NCBI RefSeq assembly: GCF_011806575.1
Contig: NZ_JAATOO010000006.1
Span: forward strand, 62,001 to 126,000
DNA from: Vibrio hepatarius
GTDB lineage: Bacteria > Pseudomonadota > Gammaproteobacteria > Enterobacterales > Vibrionaceae
Length of the DNA: 64,000 bases
Reading direction: 5' to 3'
Part shown: piece by piece, positions 27,369 to 34,861 of the stretch
How the letters are laid out: each line of letters starts with the position of its first letter
How positions within the stretch are numbered: the stretch's first letter is position 1
The notes under the pieces: generated by a model
Seen by the model: the letters and a program-made list of their open reading frames with translations, nothing else
Database searches by the model: none
Told to the model about the DNA's origin: nothing
Made by a program: the position numbers and the translations under genes

Positions 27369-28153
27369 GTTTTTCCAAACGCTACTTTGTCAGCGCCGCG
27401 ATTCTCGCATTCTTGCTTTGCTTTTCATTGGTTGTGAAATGGGGATTGAATGCTGATCCAGCAGCGCAGAATTTAGACAATACTTTTTCAGCGCCATCTT
27501 TTGTTGAACCACTAGGAACAGATCAATACGGCCGTAGCAATGCCGCTCGTTTGGCCGATGCGATTAGCAACTCGCTACTGATCGCCGTTTCTAGCGTTGT
27601 AATAGCAGTGTCGGTCGCATTGGTCAGTGGCGTCTACGCAGGCTGGTTTGGTGGTTGGTTTGACCGTATTTGTTCGGTACTCGTCAATATGGTGATGGCA
27701 TTACCGGGTTTGGTGTTGGTATTACTGTTTGGCGCGATTATTCCCGGCTCATTTTCTTTCCTGTTACTGGGCATTGCTCTAACCATGTGGGCAGAGCTAT
27801 TTAGAGTCATTCGCAGCAGAACGCAACAGTTATGCAAATCGCCTGAATTTGAAAACTCGCGTCTACTTGGTTTTGGACGCATGTATCGTTTCCGCACACA
27901 TTTGTGGCCATACCTAAAGGCTGATGTGTTTACCTTGGCTTGTTTTGGCGCGGGGAATGCCATTTTGGCACTGGCTTCATTGGGTTTTCTTTATGTTGGA
28001 CTGCGCCCGCCGCAAGCGGAACTCGGAATGATGATGGTGGAGCTGTTCAGGTATTACCAAGTTGCTCCTTGGGTATTAGCCCAGCCCGTGATTACGTTGA
28101 TGTTGTTGATCTATAGTTTTTACTCATTGGCCAAAGGAAGGGAACTGAAATGA
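27365..28153 (+). CDS. ABC transporter permease 2 (DppC/NikC type)
   Basis: A 262-residue permease. It shows the OppC/NikC hallmark EPLGTDQYGRSNAARLADAISNSLLIAVSSVVIAVSVALVSGVYAGWFGGWFDRICSVLVN in reduced form, and the LRPPQAELGMMMVE segment near the C-terminus. It overlaps permease 1 by ATGA and the ATPase gene by ATGA, so all three are translationally coupled. Confidence 0.92.
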   Translation: MSFSKRYFVSAAILAFLLCFSLVVKWGLNADPAAQNLDNTFSAPSFVEPLGTDQYGRSNAARLADAISNSLLIAVSSVVIAVSVALVSGVYAGWFGGWFDRICSVLVNMVMALPGLVLVLLFGAIIPGSFSFLLLGIALTMWAELFRVIRSRTQQLCKSPEFENSRLLGFGRMYRFRTHLWPYLKADVFTLACFGAGNAILALASLGFLYVGLRPPQAELGMMMVELFRYYQVAPWVLAQPVITLMLLIYSFYSLAKGRELK

Positions 28154-29595
28154 CTGTATTAAACCTTGGCGCATTACAGGTAAACAAAGGTACGCAGTGC
28201 GTTGTAGAGCCAGTTTCGTTTTCATTGGATAAAGGTGAATCAATTACAATCCTAGGTGAGACTGGTTCGGGTAAAAGTTTGTTTGCCAAAGCGATTTTAG
28301 GCGATCTTCCGGCAGGATTTCGTTCGGCAGGTGCGATCATGCTTAACGGACAACGTATCGATAATTTAAGTCGCAATCAAAGACAGAGTTTATGGGGCAA
28401 ACACATTACTGTCTTGCCGCAAGAGCCAATGTTGGCGTTGAGTCCTTTAATGAAAATAGGTCAACAGGTCAATGAAGTGTTTCGCTGGGTCGTTGGACAA
28501 AACAAACAGACGGCGTTAGACAATGCAAACAAAACACTCGCTAACCTTTCACTTGCAAAAGCTACAGCTAAATATCCAGTTGAGATATCTGGCGGCATGG
28601 CACAGCGCAGCGCGTTTGCATGCGCACAAGCAGCGGGTGGAGAGTTGTTGATCGCTGATGAGCCAACTAAAGGATTGGACAACAAGAGCAAGCAACAAGT
28701 CATTGACGCGCTGCTCGAACATAAACAGCAGCATGCGTTAATTACAATCACTCATGACCTTGATGTCGCCCGTGCATTAGGCGGCAAAGTGTACGTTTTA
28801 TTGCAAGGTCGTTGGGTGGCATGTAACAAAACGTTCGACGAATGGCAAAATGACCACAGTGATGGCTATTCGCAATCATTAATTCGTTCAACTCGTTACC
28901 AAAAACGAGAAGTTGTTAATTGTGATACTGAAGTGTTGTTAGAACTGAACGAGCTTGAAGTTGGTTATGGTGGTAAACCGCTATTCAAACCTGTCTCGTT
29001 CTCTATCCGGCAAGGGGAAGTCATCGGTTTTGCAGGTCCGAGTGGCTGCGGGAAGTCTACTCTTGCTGACGTATTGCTCGGTCTTAAACATCCTCAAAGT
29101 GGCGAAGTCCGTTCCCTTGTGACATTTGGCTCTGCAGAGCGGCTTAAGCTATATCAAGACCCTCCACAGTCTTTTGCTTCGAATGTATCGTTAAGGCATC
29201 AGCTTAATGATGTATGTCAGCTACATGATATAGAATATGGGCAAATTGAGCGTTTGGCTGCTGAGCTTAAAGTCTCCCCTGAGGTGCTAGAAAGAGTGCC
29301 CGAGCAAGTGTCCGGAGGCGAGTTGCAACGCGTTGCGATTTTGCGGGTGTTGTTGTTAAAGCCGAAGCTATTAATTGCTGATGAGCCAACTACGCGCTTG
29401 GATCCACACATCGCGAGAGAAACTCTGAATCTGATCGTCAATAGCGCGAAATCCATAGGCTGCGCTCTGGTTTTAATTAGTCACAACGAAGACGAACTTC
29501 TGGCTCACTGCCATAAAGTATTACGCTTTAACAACCAAGGAGAAGGTGGGCAGAGTGACATGACTTTGCATCAAGCATTTGTTTCTCTTGATTAA
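28150..29595 (+). CDS. Fused double ABC ATPase of the Ni/peptide-type transporter
   Basis: A 481-residue protein with two complete nucleotide-binding domains, equivalent to separate DppD/DppF or NikD/NikE subunits. Domain 1 has Walker A GETGSGKSL, signature SGGMAQR and Walker B LLIADEPTKGLD. Domain 2 (from about residue 255) has GPSGCGKST, VSGGELQR and LLIADEPTTRLD. Both look catalytically intact, but each half is shorter than a free OppD. The missing C-terminal extensions are usual for metal-type members. It is the last gene of the operon. Confidence 0.93.
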   Translation: MTVLNLGALQVNKGTQCVVEPVSFSLDKGESITILGETGSGKSLFAKAILGDLPAGFRSAGAIMLNGQRIDNLSRNQRQSLWGKHITVLPQEPMLALSPLMKIGQQVNEVFRWVVGQNKQTALDNANKTLANLSLAKATAKYPVEISGGMAQRSAFACAQAAGGELLIADEPTKGLDNKSKQQVIDALLEHKQQHALITITHDLDVARALGGKVYVLLQGRWVACNKTFDEWQNDHSDGYSQSLIRSTRYQKREVVNCDTEVLLELNELEVGYGGKPLFKPVSFSIRQGEVIGFAGPSGCGKSTLADVLLGLKHPQSGEVRSLVTFGSAERLKLYQDPPQSFASNVSLRHQLNDVCQLHDIEYGQIERLAAELKVSPEVLERVPEQVSGGELQRVAILRVLLLKPKLLIADEPTTRLDPHIARETLNLIVNSAKSIGCALVLISHNEDELLAHCHKVLRFNNQGEGGQSDMTLHQAFVSLD

Positions 29596-29740
29596 TCGCA
29601 AAGCAAGACTTATGGTTTTTCTCTATTTTTAATCTTTGATTTTAGGGATAGTCTTATCATGTTCGAAAATTTTGAATGTCTATGTCGGGTTTTATCGATT
29701 TTTTGTCTCGCTTAAACCACCTAAACTTTATTTCAACGCA

Positions 29741-29767
29741 TGAAAGGTAAATATATTATGCCTTTCA
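29741..29767. repeat. Hairpin in doxX leader
   Basis: TGAAAGG (29741-29747) and CCTTTCA (29761-29767) form an inverted repeat in the 203-bp gap between the ABC operon and doxX. It lies 32 bp before the doxX start. Its role is unknown. Confidence 0.35.
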
Positions 29768-29798
29768 TTGCTCGTTTGAAAATTTTGAGGGTAGAGAC

Positions 29799-30236
29799 AT
29801 GAACGCATTAATCAAGAAATTAGCAGAATCAAAAGCAGGATACGAAACACTCGCACTCCGCTTTCCAATTGGTATCATTTTTATGGCGCACGGTGCACAG
29901 AAATTGTTTGGTTGGTTTGGCGGTTACGGCTTGGAAGGTACAGGTCAATGGATGGCGTCAATCGGCTTAGGCCCAGGTGTTGTGATGGCATTCTTAGCGG
30001 GTAGTGCTGAGTTCTTTGGTGGCTTGTTTATACTTGTTGGTTTACTGACTCGTCCAGCGGCGGTTGCGTTGTCATTTACTATGCTAGTGGCGATTTTCTC
30101 GGTGCATTTCGCTAACGGTTTGTTTATGGCAAACAACGGCTATGAGTTTGGTTTAGCTTTGCTAGCTGCGAGTGTCTCTTTGGCGATCTCTGGTGCGGGT
30201 AAGTTCTCTTTAGACAACAAGATTGCGAGCAAATAA
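29799..30236 (+). CDS. DoxX-family membrane protein
   Basis: A 145-residue protein with four predicted transmembrane helices. It has the DoxX signature RFPIGIIFMAHGAQKLFGWFGGYGLEGTGQWM near residues 20-50 and FLAGSAEFFGGLFILVGLLTRPAAVAL. DoxX-like proteins are associated with thiosulfate oxidation or redox stress, but most bacterial members are of unknown role. It is monocistronic, ending at a strong bidirectional terminator. Confidence 0.9.
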   Translation: MNALIKKLAESKAGYETLALRFPIGIIFMAHGAQKLFGWFGGYGLEGTGQWMASIGLGPGVVMAFLAGSAEFFGGLFILVGLLTRPAAVALSFTMLVAIFSVHFANGLFMANNGYEFGLALLAASVSLAISGAGKFSLDNKIASK

Positions 30237-30264
30237 CACCTGCTGAAAGCTGTTCAAATCAAAA

Positions 30265-30296
30265 CATAATAGCTGCGATTATTCGCGGCTATTATG
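30265..30296. terminator. Bidirectional terminator between doxX-type and mscS-type genes
   Basis: CATAATAGCTGCGA (30265-30278) and TCGCGGCTATTATG (30283-30296) make a 14-bp stem with one wobble and loop TTAT between two convergent genes. Confidence 0.8.
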
Positions 30297-30313
30297 TTTC
30301 TGTATAGAGTAAT

Positions 30314-31177
30314 TTAGGACTTGCCGCGAACGATATGGATTGCGCCATCCAAATGCACATCGCGCTGTGGAAAGGCGATTTCGATACCGTGCTGTTTGAA
30401 TACTTCATCAATCTCAAATCGAATCTGACTGCTTACTTTACGTATTCCACCATCTGCTCTTGAGTTAATCCAAAAATAGGACTCGAACACCAATGCGCTG
30501 TCACCGAAGTCTTGGAAGAACACTTCAGCCGCTGGGCTAGGGAGTACTTGTTCTTGCCTAGCAGTTATCTCTTGGATCAGTTTGGCCACTAGTTTTACGT
30601 CACTGCCATAGGCGACACCAACGCTGACCGAGCCTCTGACTAACTTATCTCTTAGTGTCCAGTTGACGACAGTGTTTTCGAGTAGCTTACTGTTCGGTAT
30701 CAGCATATGAACGCCATCTACGCGACGAATTCGGGTTGAGCGCGTATTAATTTGTTCAACTGTGCCTTTTGCACCATCAATTTCCAAAAAATCGCCCAGA
30801 CGAATGGGCTTTTCCCCGATAAGAATCCAGCCACTAATAAAATTATTGATGATGTTCTGTGCGCCAAAACCAAAACCAATCGCGATTGCACCAGAGAGAA
30901 AAGCAAAGGCGGTAATAGGAATGTTGATCATTGATAATGAGGTAAGAAAAATTACCGCTAGTGATAGCACGAATAAGATTCTTTCTATCAAGTGGATGAG
31001 GTTCGGGTCTTTACCTGCTTTCGACAGACGTGAAGAGATAGTTTTGATGATCACTCTAGACAACCAAAGGCTGAGGATTATCCATGTTGGTATCATTAAA
31101 ACGGCCCACACGGTGATAGGGCGTTCATTAAAGGTAAATAACGTCATTTCAAGAACGGCGATAATTTGCTCAAGCAT
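30314..31177 (-). CDS. Small mechanosensitive channel family protein (MscS type)
   Basis: A 287-residue MscS-family protein. Three N-terminal helices cover about residues 15-125. The pore-lining helix is rich in Gly and Ala (AFAFLSGAIAIGFGFGAQNIINNFISG), followed by the MscS beta domain (EKPIRLGDFLEIDGAKGTVEQINTRSTRIRRVDG). It releases solutes on hypo-osmotic shock. Length equals E. coli MscS. The gene is monocistronic and convergent with the DoxX gene. Confidence 0.93.
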   Translation of the reverse strand: MLEQIIAVLEMTLFTFNERPITVWAVLMIPTWIILSLWLSRVIIKTISSRLSKAGKDPNLIHLIERILFVLSLAVIFLTSLSMINIPITAFAFLSGAIAIGFGFGAQNIINNFISGWILIGEKPIRLGDFLEIDGAKGTVEQINTRSTRIRRVDGVHMLIPNSKLLENTVVNWTLRDKLVRGSVSVGVAYGSDVKLVAKLIQEITARQEQVLPSPAAEVFFQDFGDSALVFESYFWINSRADGGIRKVSSQIRFEIDEVFKQHGIEIAFPQRDVHLDGAIHIVRGKS

Positions 31178-31534
31178 TGAAGCAACTCCATTTCAATCTA
31201 TGCATGAAAGTTGTCGTGTCGCGGTATCGAAAGGAAATTTTTCACAGAATCAGTCGATTATGGCGATGTGTAGACTCATGTAAGTATGGAAAATGACGTG
31301 AAAAAGGCAAAAACCTTTTGAGATTGTTGCGCAGAGTTTGTGAGCCACTCAATGGCTTTTTACAAAATCTGCGCGGATTTTAATCTTTCTCAAAACTGAG
31401 TAGTTTGTGATTTTTTGGCCTTGTATAAATCCATCACATCAGCTGCAAAGATCATATAAATGCTGAAGACAAGAACCTGCATGATGCGCTGATAGAAGTT
31501 GACGGAAAAATCACCTTCTGGAGATTGAGCATAA
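31178..31534. other. Gap with a structured element, no convincing gene
   Basis: Most of the 415-bp gap between the MscS and ene-reductase genes. It holds a long bulged hairpin at 31329-31374 (GCGCAGA-TTTGT-AGCC pairing with GGCT-ACAAA-TCTGCGC). A possible 30-codon minus-strand frame at 31390-31482 (starting MQVLVFSIYM, one transmembrane helix) lacks a ribosome-binding site, so I do not call it a gene. Confidence 0.4.
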
Positions 31535-31568
31535 CAAAATGCCTCGACGTATTTGTCGAGGCATTTTG
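31535..31568. terminator. Terminator after the ene-reductase gene
   Basis: CAAAATGCCTCGAC (31535-31548) and GTCGAGGCATTTTG (31555-31568) form a perfect 14-bp stem with a 6-nt loop, 24 bp after the minus-strand stop codon. The T-rich sides fit termination in either direction. Confidence 0.8.
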
Positions 31569-31592
31569 ATTTTGCAAGGTTACAATCGAAAC

Positions 31593-32633
31593 TTAAACGA
31601 GTGTGGTTAGCATCTCTTCGTTGTACTCAACTAATGGTTGCTGAGTCTTCACTTTCTGGATGTAATCTGGGTTTGCGATGAATGGTCTGCCGATAGCAAG
31701 CAAATCAAACTTACCGTCTTTGATCGCTTGTGCGCCAGTTTCTGCACTAAAGCCACCAACGCCCATTAACGTTTTACTGTAGTGTTTACGCATGTATTGT
31801 GATGCGGAGCCATCAAGGTGCTCAAACACTTGTGCGTCATCAAAAATGCCCACGTGCAGATAAGCCAGATTACGAGTTTCTAGCTCTGCTAGCAGATAAT
31901 CGAACACCTGGCGGTCACGAGCATCTGGTTCAATATTAAAATAGCCACCCGGAGATAGACGCAAACCGGTGCGCTCAGCGCCAATTGCTTGTGAAATTTC
32001 ATCAACCACTTCTAACGCAAAACGAGACATGTTCTCAGGAGTTTGGCCATATTCGTCGTCACGTTGGTTACTACTGTAATGGAGGAACTGGTCAACTAAA
32101 TAACCATTCGCGCCATGAATCTCAATGCCATCAAATCCTGCTTCAATCGCGTTAATTGCTGCCTGTTGAAAGTCCGCGACCAAGCGTGTGATGTCCGCTT
32201 TGGTTGCTGGCGTCGGTGTTAAGTAATTGAGGTGGCGCATACGCGGTACAGAACCTTCAATGCCTAAGGCAGAAGGAGCAAGTACAGAGTCACCACCAAA
32301 GAAAGAAGGGTGGGCGACACGGCCTGTGTGCCAGATTTGCGCAAAGATCTTGCCGCCATTTTGGTGAACGCGATCGGTGACTTTACGCCAACCTTGGATT
32401 TGTTCTGCGGTATATAACCCAGGCGTGTTTGGATAGCCTTGCGCGTCGGCACTGATTTGTGTCGCTTCAGTAATGATAAGACCTGCGTCAGCGCGACGTC
32501 CGTAATATTCGACCATCGCATCTGTCGGTACGAGGTTTTCATCTGCCATGCAGCGCGTTAGTGGTGCCATTACAACGCGGTTATTAAGCGTAATGGCATC
32601 GTTGAGTTTAAAAGGCTGAAATAGATTTTCCAT
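31593..32633 (-). CDS. nemA: Alkene reductase, Old Yellow Enzyme family (NemA-like)
   Basis: A 346-residue FMN-dependent ene-reductase/N-ethylmaleimide reductase. It shows the opening LFQPFKLNDAITLNNRVVMAPLTRCMADE and the active-site pair in EIHGANGYLVDQFLHYSSNQRDDEYG (His and Asn binding the carbonyl). The terminal FMN-binding region is GVGGFSAETGAQAI and LLAIGRPFIANPD. It reduces reactive electrophiles and quinones. It diverges from a TetR-family gene, and the shared control region contains three identical operator-like repeats, as in the nemRA system of E. coli. Confidence 0.93.
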   Translation of the reverse strand: MENLFQPFKLNDAITLNNRVVMAPLTRCMADENLVPTDAMVEYYGRRADAGLIITEATQISADAQGYPNTPGLYTAEQIQGWRKVTDRVHQNGGKIFAQIWHTGRVAHPSFFGGDSVLAPSALGIEGSVPRMRHLNYLTPTPATKADITRLVADFQQAAINAIEAGFDGIEIHGANGYLVDQFLHYSSNQRDDEYGQTPENMSRFALEVVDEISQAIGAERTGLRLSPGGYFNIEPDARDRQVFDYLLAELETRNLAYLHVGIFDDAQVFEHLDGSASQYMRKHYSKTLMGVGGFSAETGAQAIKDGKFDLLAIGRPFIANPDYIQKVKTQQPLVEYNEEMLTTLV

Positions 32634-32656
32634 AGCTTTGTCTCAGTGAGTTATTC

Positions 32657-32672
32657 TTGAATTCTTATTCAA
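32657..32672. promoter_or_regulatory. Operator-like repeat 1 (TTGAA-N6-TTCAA)
   Basis: An inverted repeat in the nemA/TetR control region, 24 bp before nemA. The same TTGAA-N6-TTCAA pattern recurs at 32684 and 32708. Confidence 0.65.
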
Positions 32673-32683
32673 GTTAGACTTTT

Positions 32684-32699
32684 TTGAACGTTCATTCAA
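32684..32699. promoter_or_regulatory. Operator-like repeat 2 (TTGAA-N6-TTCAA)
   Basis: The second copy, its centre 27 bp from copy 1. Confidence 0.65.
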
Positions 32700-32707
32700 G
32701 TTGTTTT

Positions 32708-32723
32708 TTGAACAACCATTCAA
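32708..32723. promoter_or_regulatory. Operator-like repeat 3 (TTGAA-N6-TTCAA)
   Basis: The third copy, its centre 24 bp from copy 2 and 44 bp before the regulator's ATG. Confidence 0.65.
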
Positions 32724-32766
32724 AATTGTGTAAAATCCTGCTGTTGTTAGTTATGTGAGTGAAACT

Positions 32767-33345
32767 ATGCGAAGTGCGGAATTTGATCGCCAGTATGTAC
32801 TGAGGTCAGCGATGACAATGTTTGTTGATAAAGGTTATGGCAAAACCAGTATGCAAGACCTTAAACGCGCTACAGGTCTGCATCCGGGTTCCATTTACTG
32901 TGCATTCGAGAATAAACGCGGTCTTTTGATTGCGGCACTTGAGCAATATCAACTTGACCAAACCGACTGGTTTCACCAAATATTTGATAAGCATGAGACA
33001 GTGTTTGAAGGCTTTAAAGACTATATGGAACATGTGTTGGAAGAGTGTGAGCGCGAAGAAATCCAAGACTGCTTGTTACAAAAAGCGATGAATGAGCTGT
33101 CGCGACAAGATGATGAAGTCGAGAGCTTGATCAGTGATATGCTGAACAACTGGCACCAGATGCTGACCGATAAGATCCAACTGATGTTAAACAGCGAAGA
33201 AATTGCCCCAAACAGGGACGCACGCCAGCTTGCAGAGTTCTTGGTTATGGGCATCTATGGCATGAGAACGATGTCTCACACTAATCCTGAGCCAGGTGTG
33301 TTGCGTAATCTAAGTAACCAACTCGTCGCTTATGTAGCCGGCTAA
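32767..33345 (+). CDS. TetR/AcrR-family repressor, probably of nemA
   Basis: A 192-residue TetR-family regulator. The N-terminal helix-turn-helix is at residues ~10-55 (FVDKGYGKTSMQDLKRATGLHPGSIYCAFENKRGLL). The ligand domain contains Cys residues (EECEREEIQDCLL) that might sense electrophiles as the Cys of NemR does. It diverges from the ene-reductase gene and should bind the three TTGAA-N6-TTCAA repeats between them (inference). ATG 32767 is preferred over GTG 32755; neither has a strong SD. Confidence 0.88.
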   Translation: MRSAEFDRQYVLRSAMTMFVDKGYGKTSMQDLKRATGLHPGSIYCAFENKRGLLIAALEQYQLDQTDWFHQIFDKHETVFEGFKDYMEHVLEECEREEIQDCLLQKAMNELSRQDDEVESLISDMLNNWHQMLTDKIQLMLNSEEIAPNRDARQLAEFLVMGIYGMRTMSHTNPEPGVLRNLSNQLVAYVAG

Positions 33346-33474
33346 AACTCTGCTACTCACTCATCTAATCCAAACCAGTATGAATATTGGCGTATAGCTT
33401 TTAATCTTTGTGTTTGTCTTTTCAGCAACATGGTATGTTTATTATCCAGTTGATTGATAAATATGGATTTTTTA

Positions 33475-33502
33475 TTGATCTATCATGTTAATTCGATAAA
33501 GT
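33475..33502 (+). promoter_or_regulatory. Promoter of tRNA cluster 2
   Basis: TTGATC (33475-33480), a 16-bp spacer and TAAAGT (33497-33502), with a G/C-containing discriminator. The layout is the same as at tRNA cluster 1. A CGATAC/GTATCG hairpin follows at 33537-33560 in the precursor leader. Confidence 0.55.
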
Positions 33503-33589
33503 AGGCATCGCTTTTACGGCGCAAGTCGTGAGAGTTCGATACTTCCCCCTATAGGTATCGGGATGGTGTTGCCATCGCAGTATTGCGTT

Positions 33590-33676
33590 GCCCTGGTGGT
33601 GGAATTGGTAGACACAAGGGATTTAAAATCCCTCGACGTTCGCGTTGTGCCGGTTCAAGTCCGGCCCGGGGCACCA
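33590..33676 (+). tRNA. tRNA-Leu (TAA), second locus
   Basis: 87 nt with encoded CCA and anticodon TAA. It is identical to the tRNA-Leu at 20664 except for a compensating base-pair change in the variable arm. Confidence 0.97.
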
Positions 33677-33693
33677 TCAAAATCTGTTTATGA

Positions 33694-33767
33694 GGCGCGT
33701 TGGCAGAGTGGCTATGCAGCGGATTGCAAATCCGTGGACCTCGGTTCGACTCCGGGACGCGCCTCCA
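33694..33767 (+). tRNA. tRNA-Cys (GCA), third copy
   Basis: 74 nt with encoded CCA, identical to the two tRNA-Cys genes of cluster 1. Its 3' end lies 9 bp from the stop codon of the convergent DUF4174 gene, without a clear terminator between them. Confidence 0.97.
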
Positions 33768-33776
33768 TTTTTCAAA

Positions 33777-34214
33777 TTACGCCGAACATGGGCTAATTCT
33801 TTTTTCCATTTCCCTTTGTCTCATTGGCATCAGATCAACGGTTTTCATTACACTTTCCCAGTTAGTTTCTTTTCCCCAGCGAAGTTTCTCAGCCCCATCT
33901 TTGCCAATTAAAATTGCAGTGTGCTTTCCTGGTGTAACGCCATAGATCAGAAACATTTGCCGGAGGTCAAATATCTCTTTTATCCAGCTTGGTGCGGTGT
34001 AACCGTCTTCAGTAATAACCAGAGTGACAATGTCACGTTCTTCAAGGTTGCAATCGTTGATAATGGATTCCAATAAGAACTGTTTAACGTGCTCGTCATT
34101 GCTCGGCGCGAAATAGATCACGCTACGATGTGTCCACTGTCCCGAATGAACAGGGTAAGCTAGTGAATACTGTGTGCTGATGACTAGAAGCATCATGCCA
34201 AGAAAGTAACGCAT
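33777..34214 (-). CDS. DUF4174-family exported protein
   Basis: A 145-residue protein with a signal peptide (MRYFLGMMLLVISTQYSLA) and a thioredoxin-fold-like body of the DUF4174 type (HRSVIYFAPSNDEHVKQFL ... YGVTPGKHTAILIGKDGAEKLRWGKE). Function is unknown; members are presumably periplasmic. The gene is convergent with the tRNA-Leu/Cys locus, so read-through would make antisense to the tRNAs. ATG 34214 is followed directly by the signal peptide. Confidence 0.8.
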   Translation of the reverse strand: MRYFLGMMLLVISTQYSLAYPVHSGQWTHRSVIYFAPSNDEHVKQFLLESIINDCNLEERDIVTLVITEDGYTAPSWIKEIFDLRQMFLIYGVTPGKHTAILIGKDGAEKLRWGKETNWESVMKTVDLMPMRQREMEKRISPCSA

Positions 34215-34337
34215 TGTTTGCCTCCAAATCCTTAGCGAGTTCGTTTCGTTTTTAACCTTTATAGTTAAGTGTAGGTGTTTCGATCATTATTGATAAGATT
34301 GTGCGACTAGGTTTCCTAATCGCAACAGACTTTACTT

Positions 34338-34808
34338 ATGTCAAAATTGTCACTCGGAAAGTTGTTACACTCGGAGCTCTATTGCAGAGTTATCGATTAC
34401 CTTGAAGATATGAAACATATCCATACCGAAATTTTAGAAGGCAAGTTACTGACAGAGCACAAAACTGTGTGTGCAATGATGTATATCTATTGCCGTAGTC
34501 ACCATGATACTAACGGGAAGTTGTGCAACGAGTGCCAAGAGCTGTTGGCTTATGCGGAGACTCGCCTTGACCGCTGCCCATATGGACAAGAGAAGCCCAC
34601 ATGCAATAAATGTCCGATTCACTGCTACAAACCTGAGCCTAAGAAAGCCATGAAAACGGTGATGCGATTTTCTGGACCAAGAATGCTGTTGCCGCACCCG
34701 ATACTTTCGATAAGACACTTGTTATTGGAACGTAAACCCGCACCCGAGAAGCCACCAAAGAACGCAGCTAATCGCGCCAAGAGAATGAAGAAAGCGAGCA
34801 ATAGATAA
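34338..34808 (+). CDS. ygbA: YgbA-type protein (nitrous oxide-stimulated promoter family)
   Basis: A 156-residue Cys-rich protein of the YgbA_NO family. Its core runs from LLTEHKTVCAMMYIYCRSHHDTNGKLCNECQELLAYAETRLDRCPYGQEKPTCNKCPIHCY and carries a CxxC-type metal-binding pattern (at least seven Cys), then KPEPKKAMKTVMRFSGPRMLLPHP. E. coli ygbA is induced by nitric oxide via NsrR and is linked to recovery from nitrosative stress. This copy has a longer N-terminus and a basic C-terminal tail. I found no convincing NsrR site upstream. Confidence 0.85.
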   Translation: MSKLSLGKLLHSELYCRVIDYLEDMKHIHTEILEGKLLTEHKTVCAMMYIYCRSHHDTNGKLCNECQELLAYAETRLDRCPYGQEKPTCNKCPIHCYKPEPKKAMKTVMRFSGPRMLLPHPILSIRHLLLERKPAPEKPPKNAANRAKRMKKASNR

Positions 34809-34811
34809 CAA

Positions 34812-34838
34812 AAAGGAGAGCTTTCGCTCTCCTTTCTT
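34812..34838. terminator. Bidirectional terminator (ygbA-type / MFS genes)
   Basis: AAAGGAGAGC and GCTCTCCTTT form a 10-bp stem with loop TTTC. On the minus strand it is followed by TTTTTG, on the plus strand by CTTAAATT. Confidence 0.8.
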
Positions 34839-34861
34839 AAATTGAGTGTTTAGGTGCTACT

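Noticed and set aside
31390..31482. Possible 30-residue membrane protein on the minus strand (MQVLVFSIYM...)
   Set aside because: It has a hydrophobic middle but no ribosome-binding site, and the open frame runs back through the 14-bp terminator stem into nemA without a start. I judged it chance.
20843..33589. Genomic island or integrative element bounded by the tRNA repeats
   Set aside because: There is no integrase, no att-like half tRNA at either end, and the genes between (NfeD/SPFH, DoxX, MscS, nemA) look like ordinary core genes.
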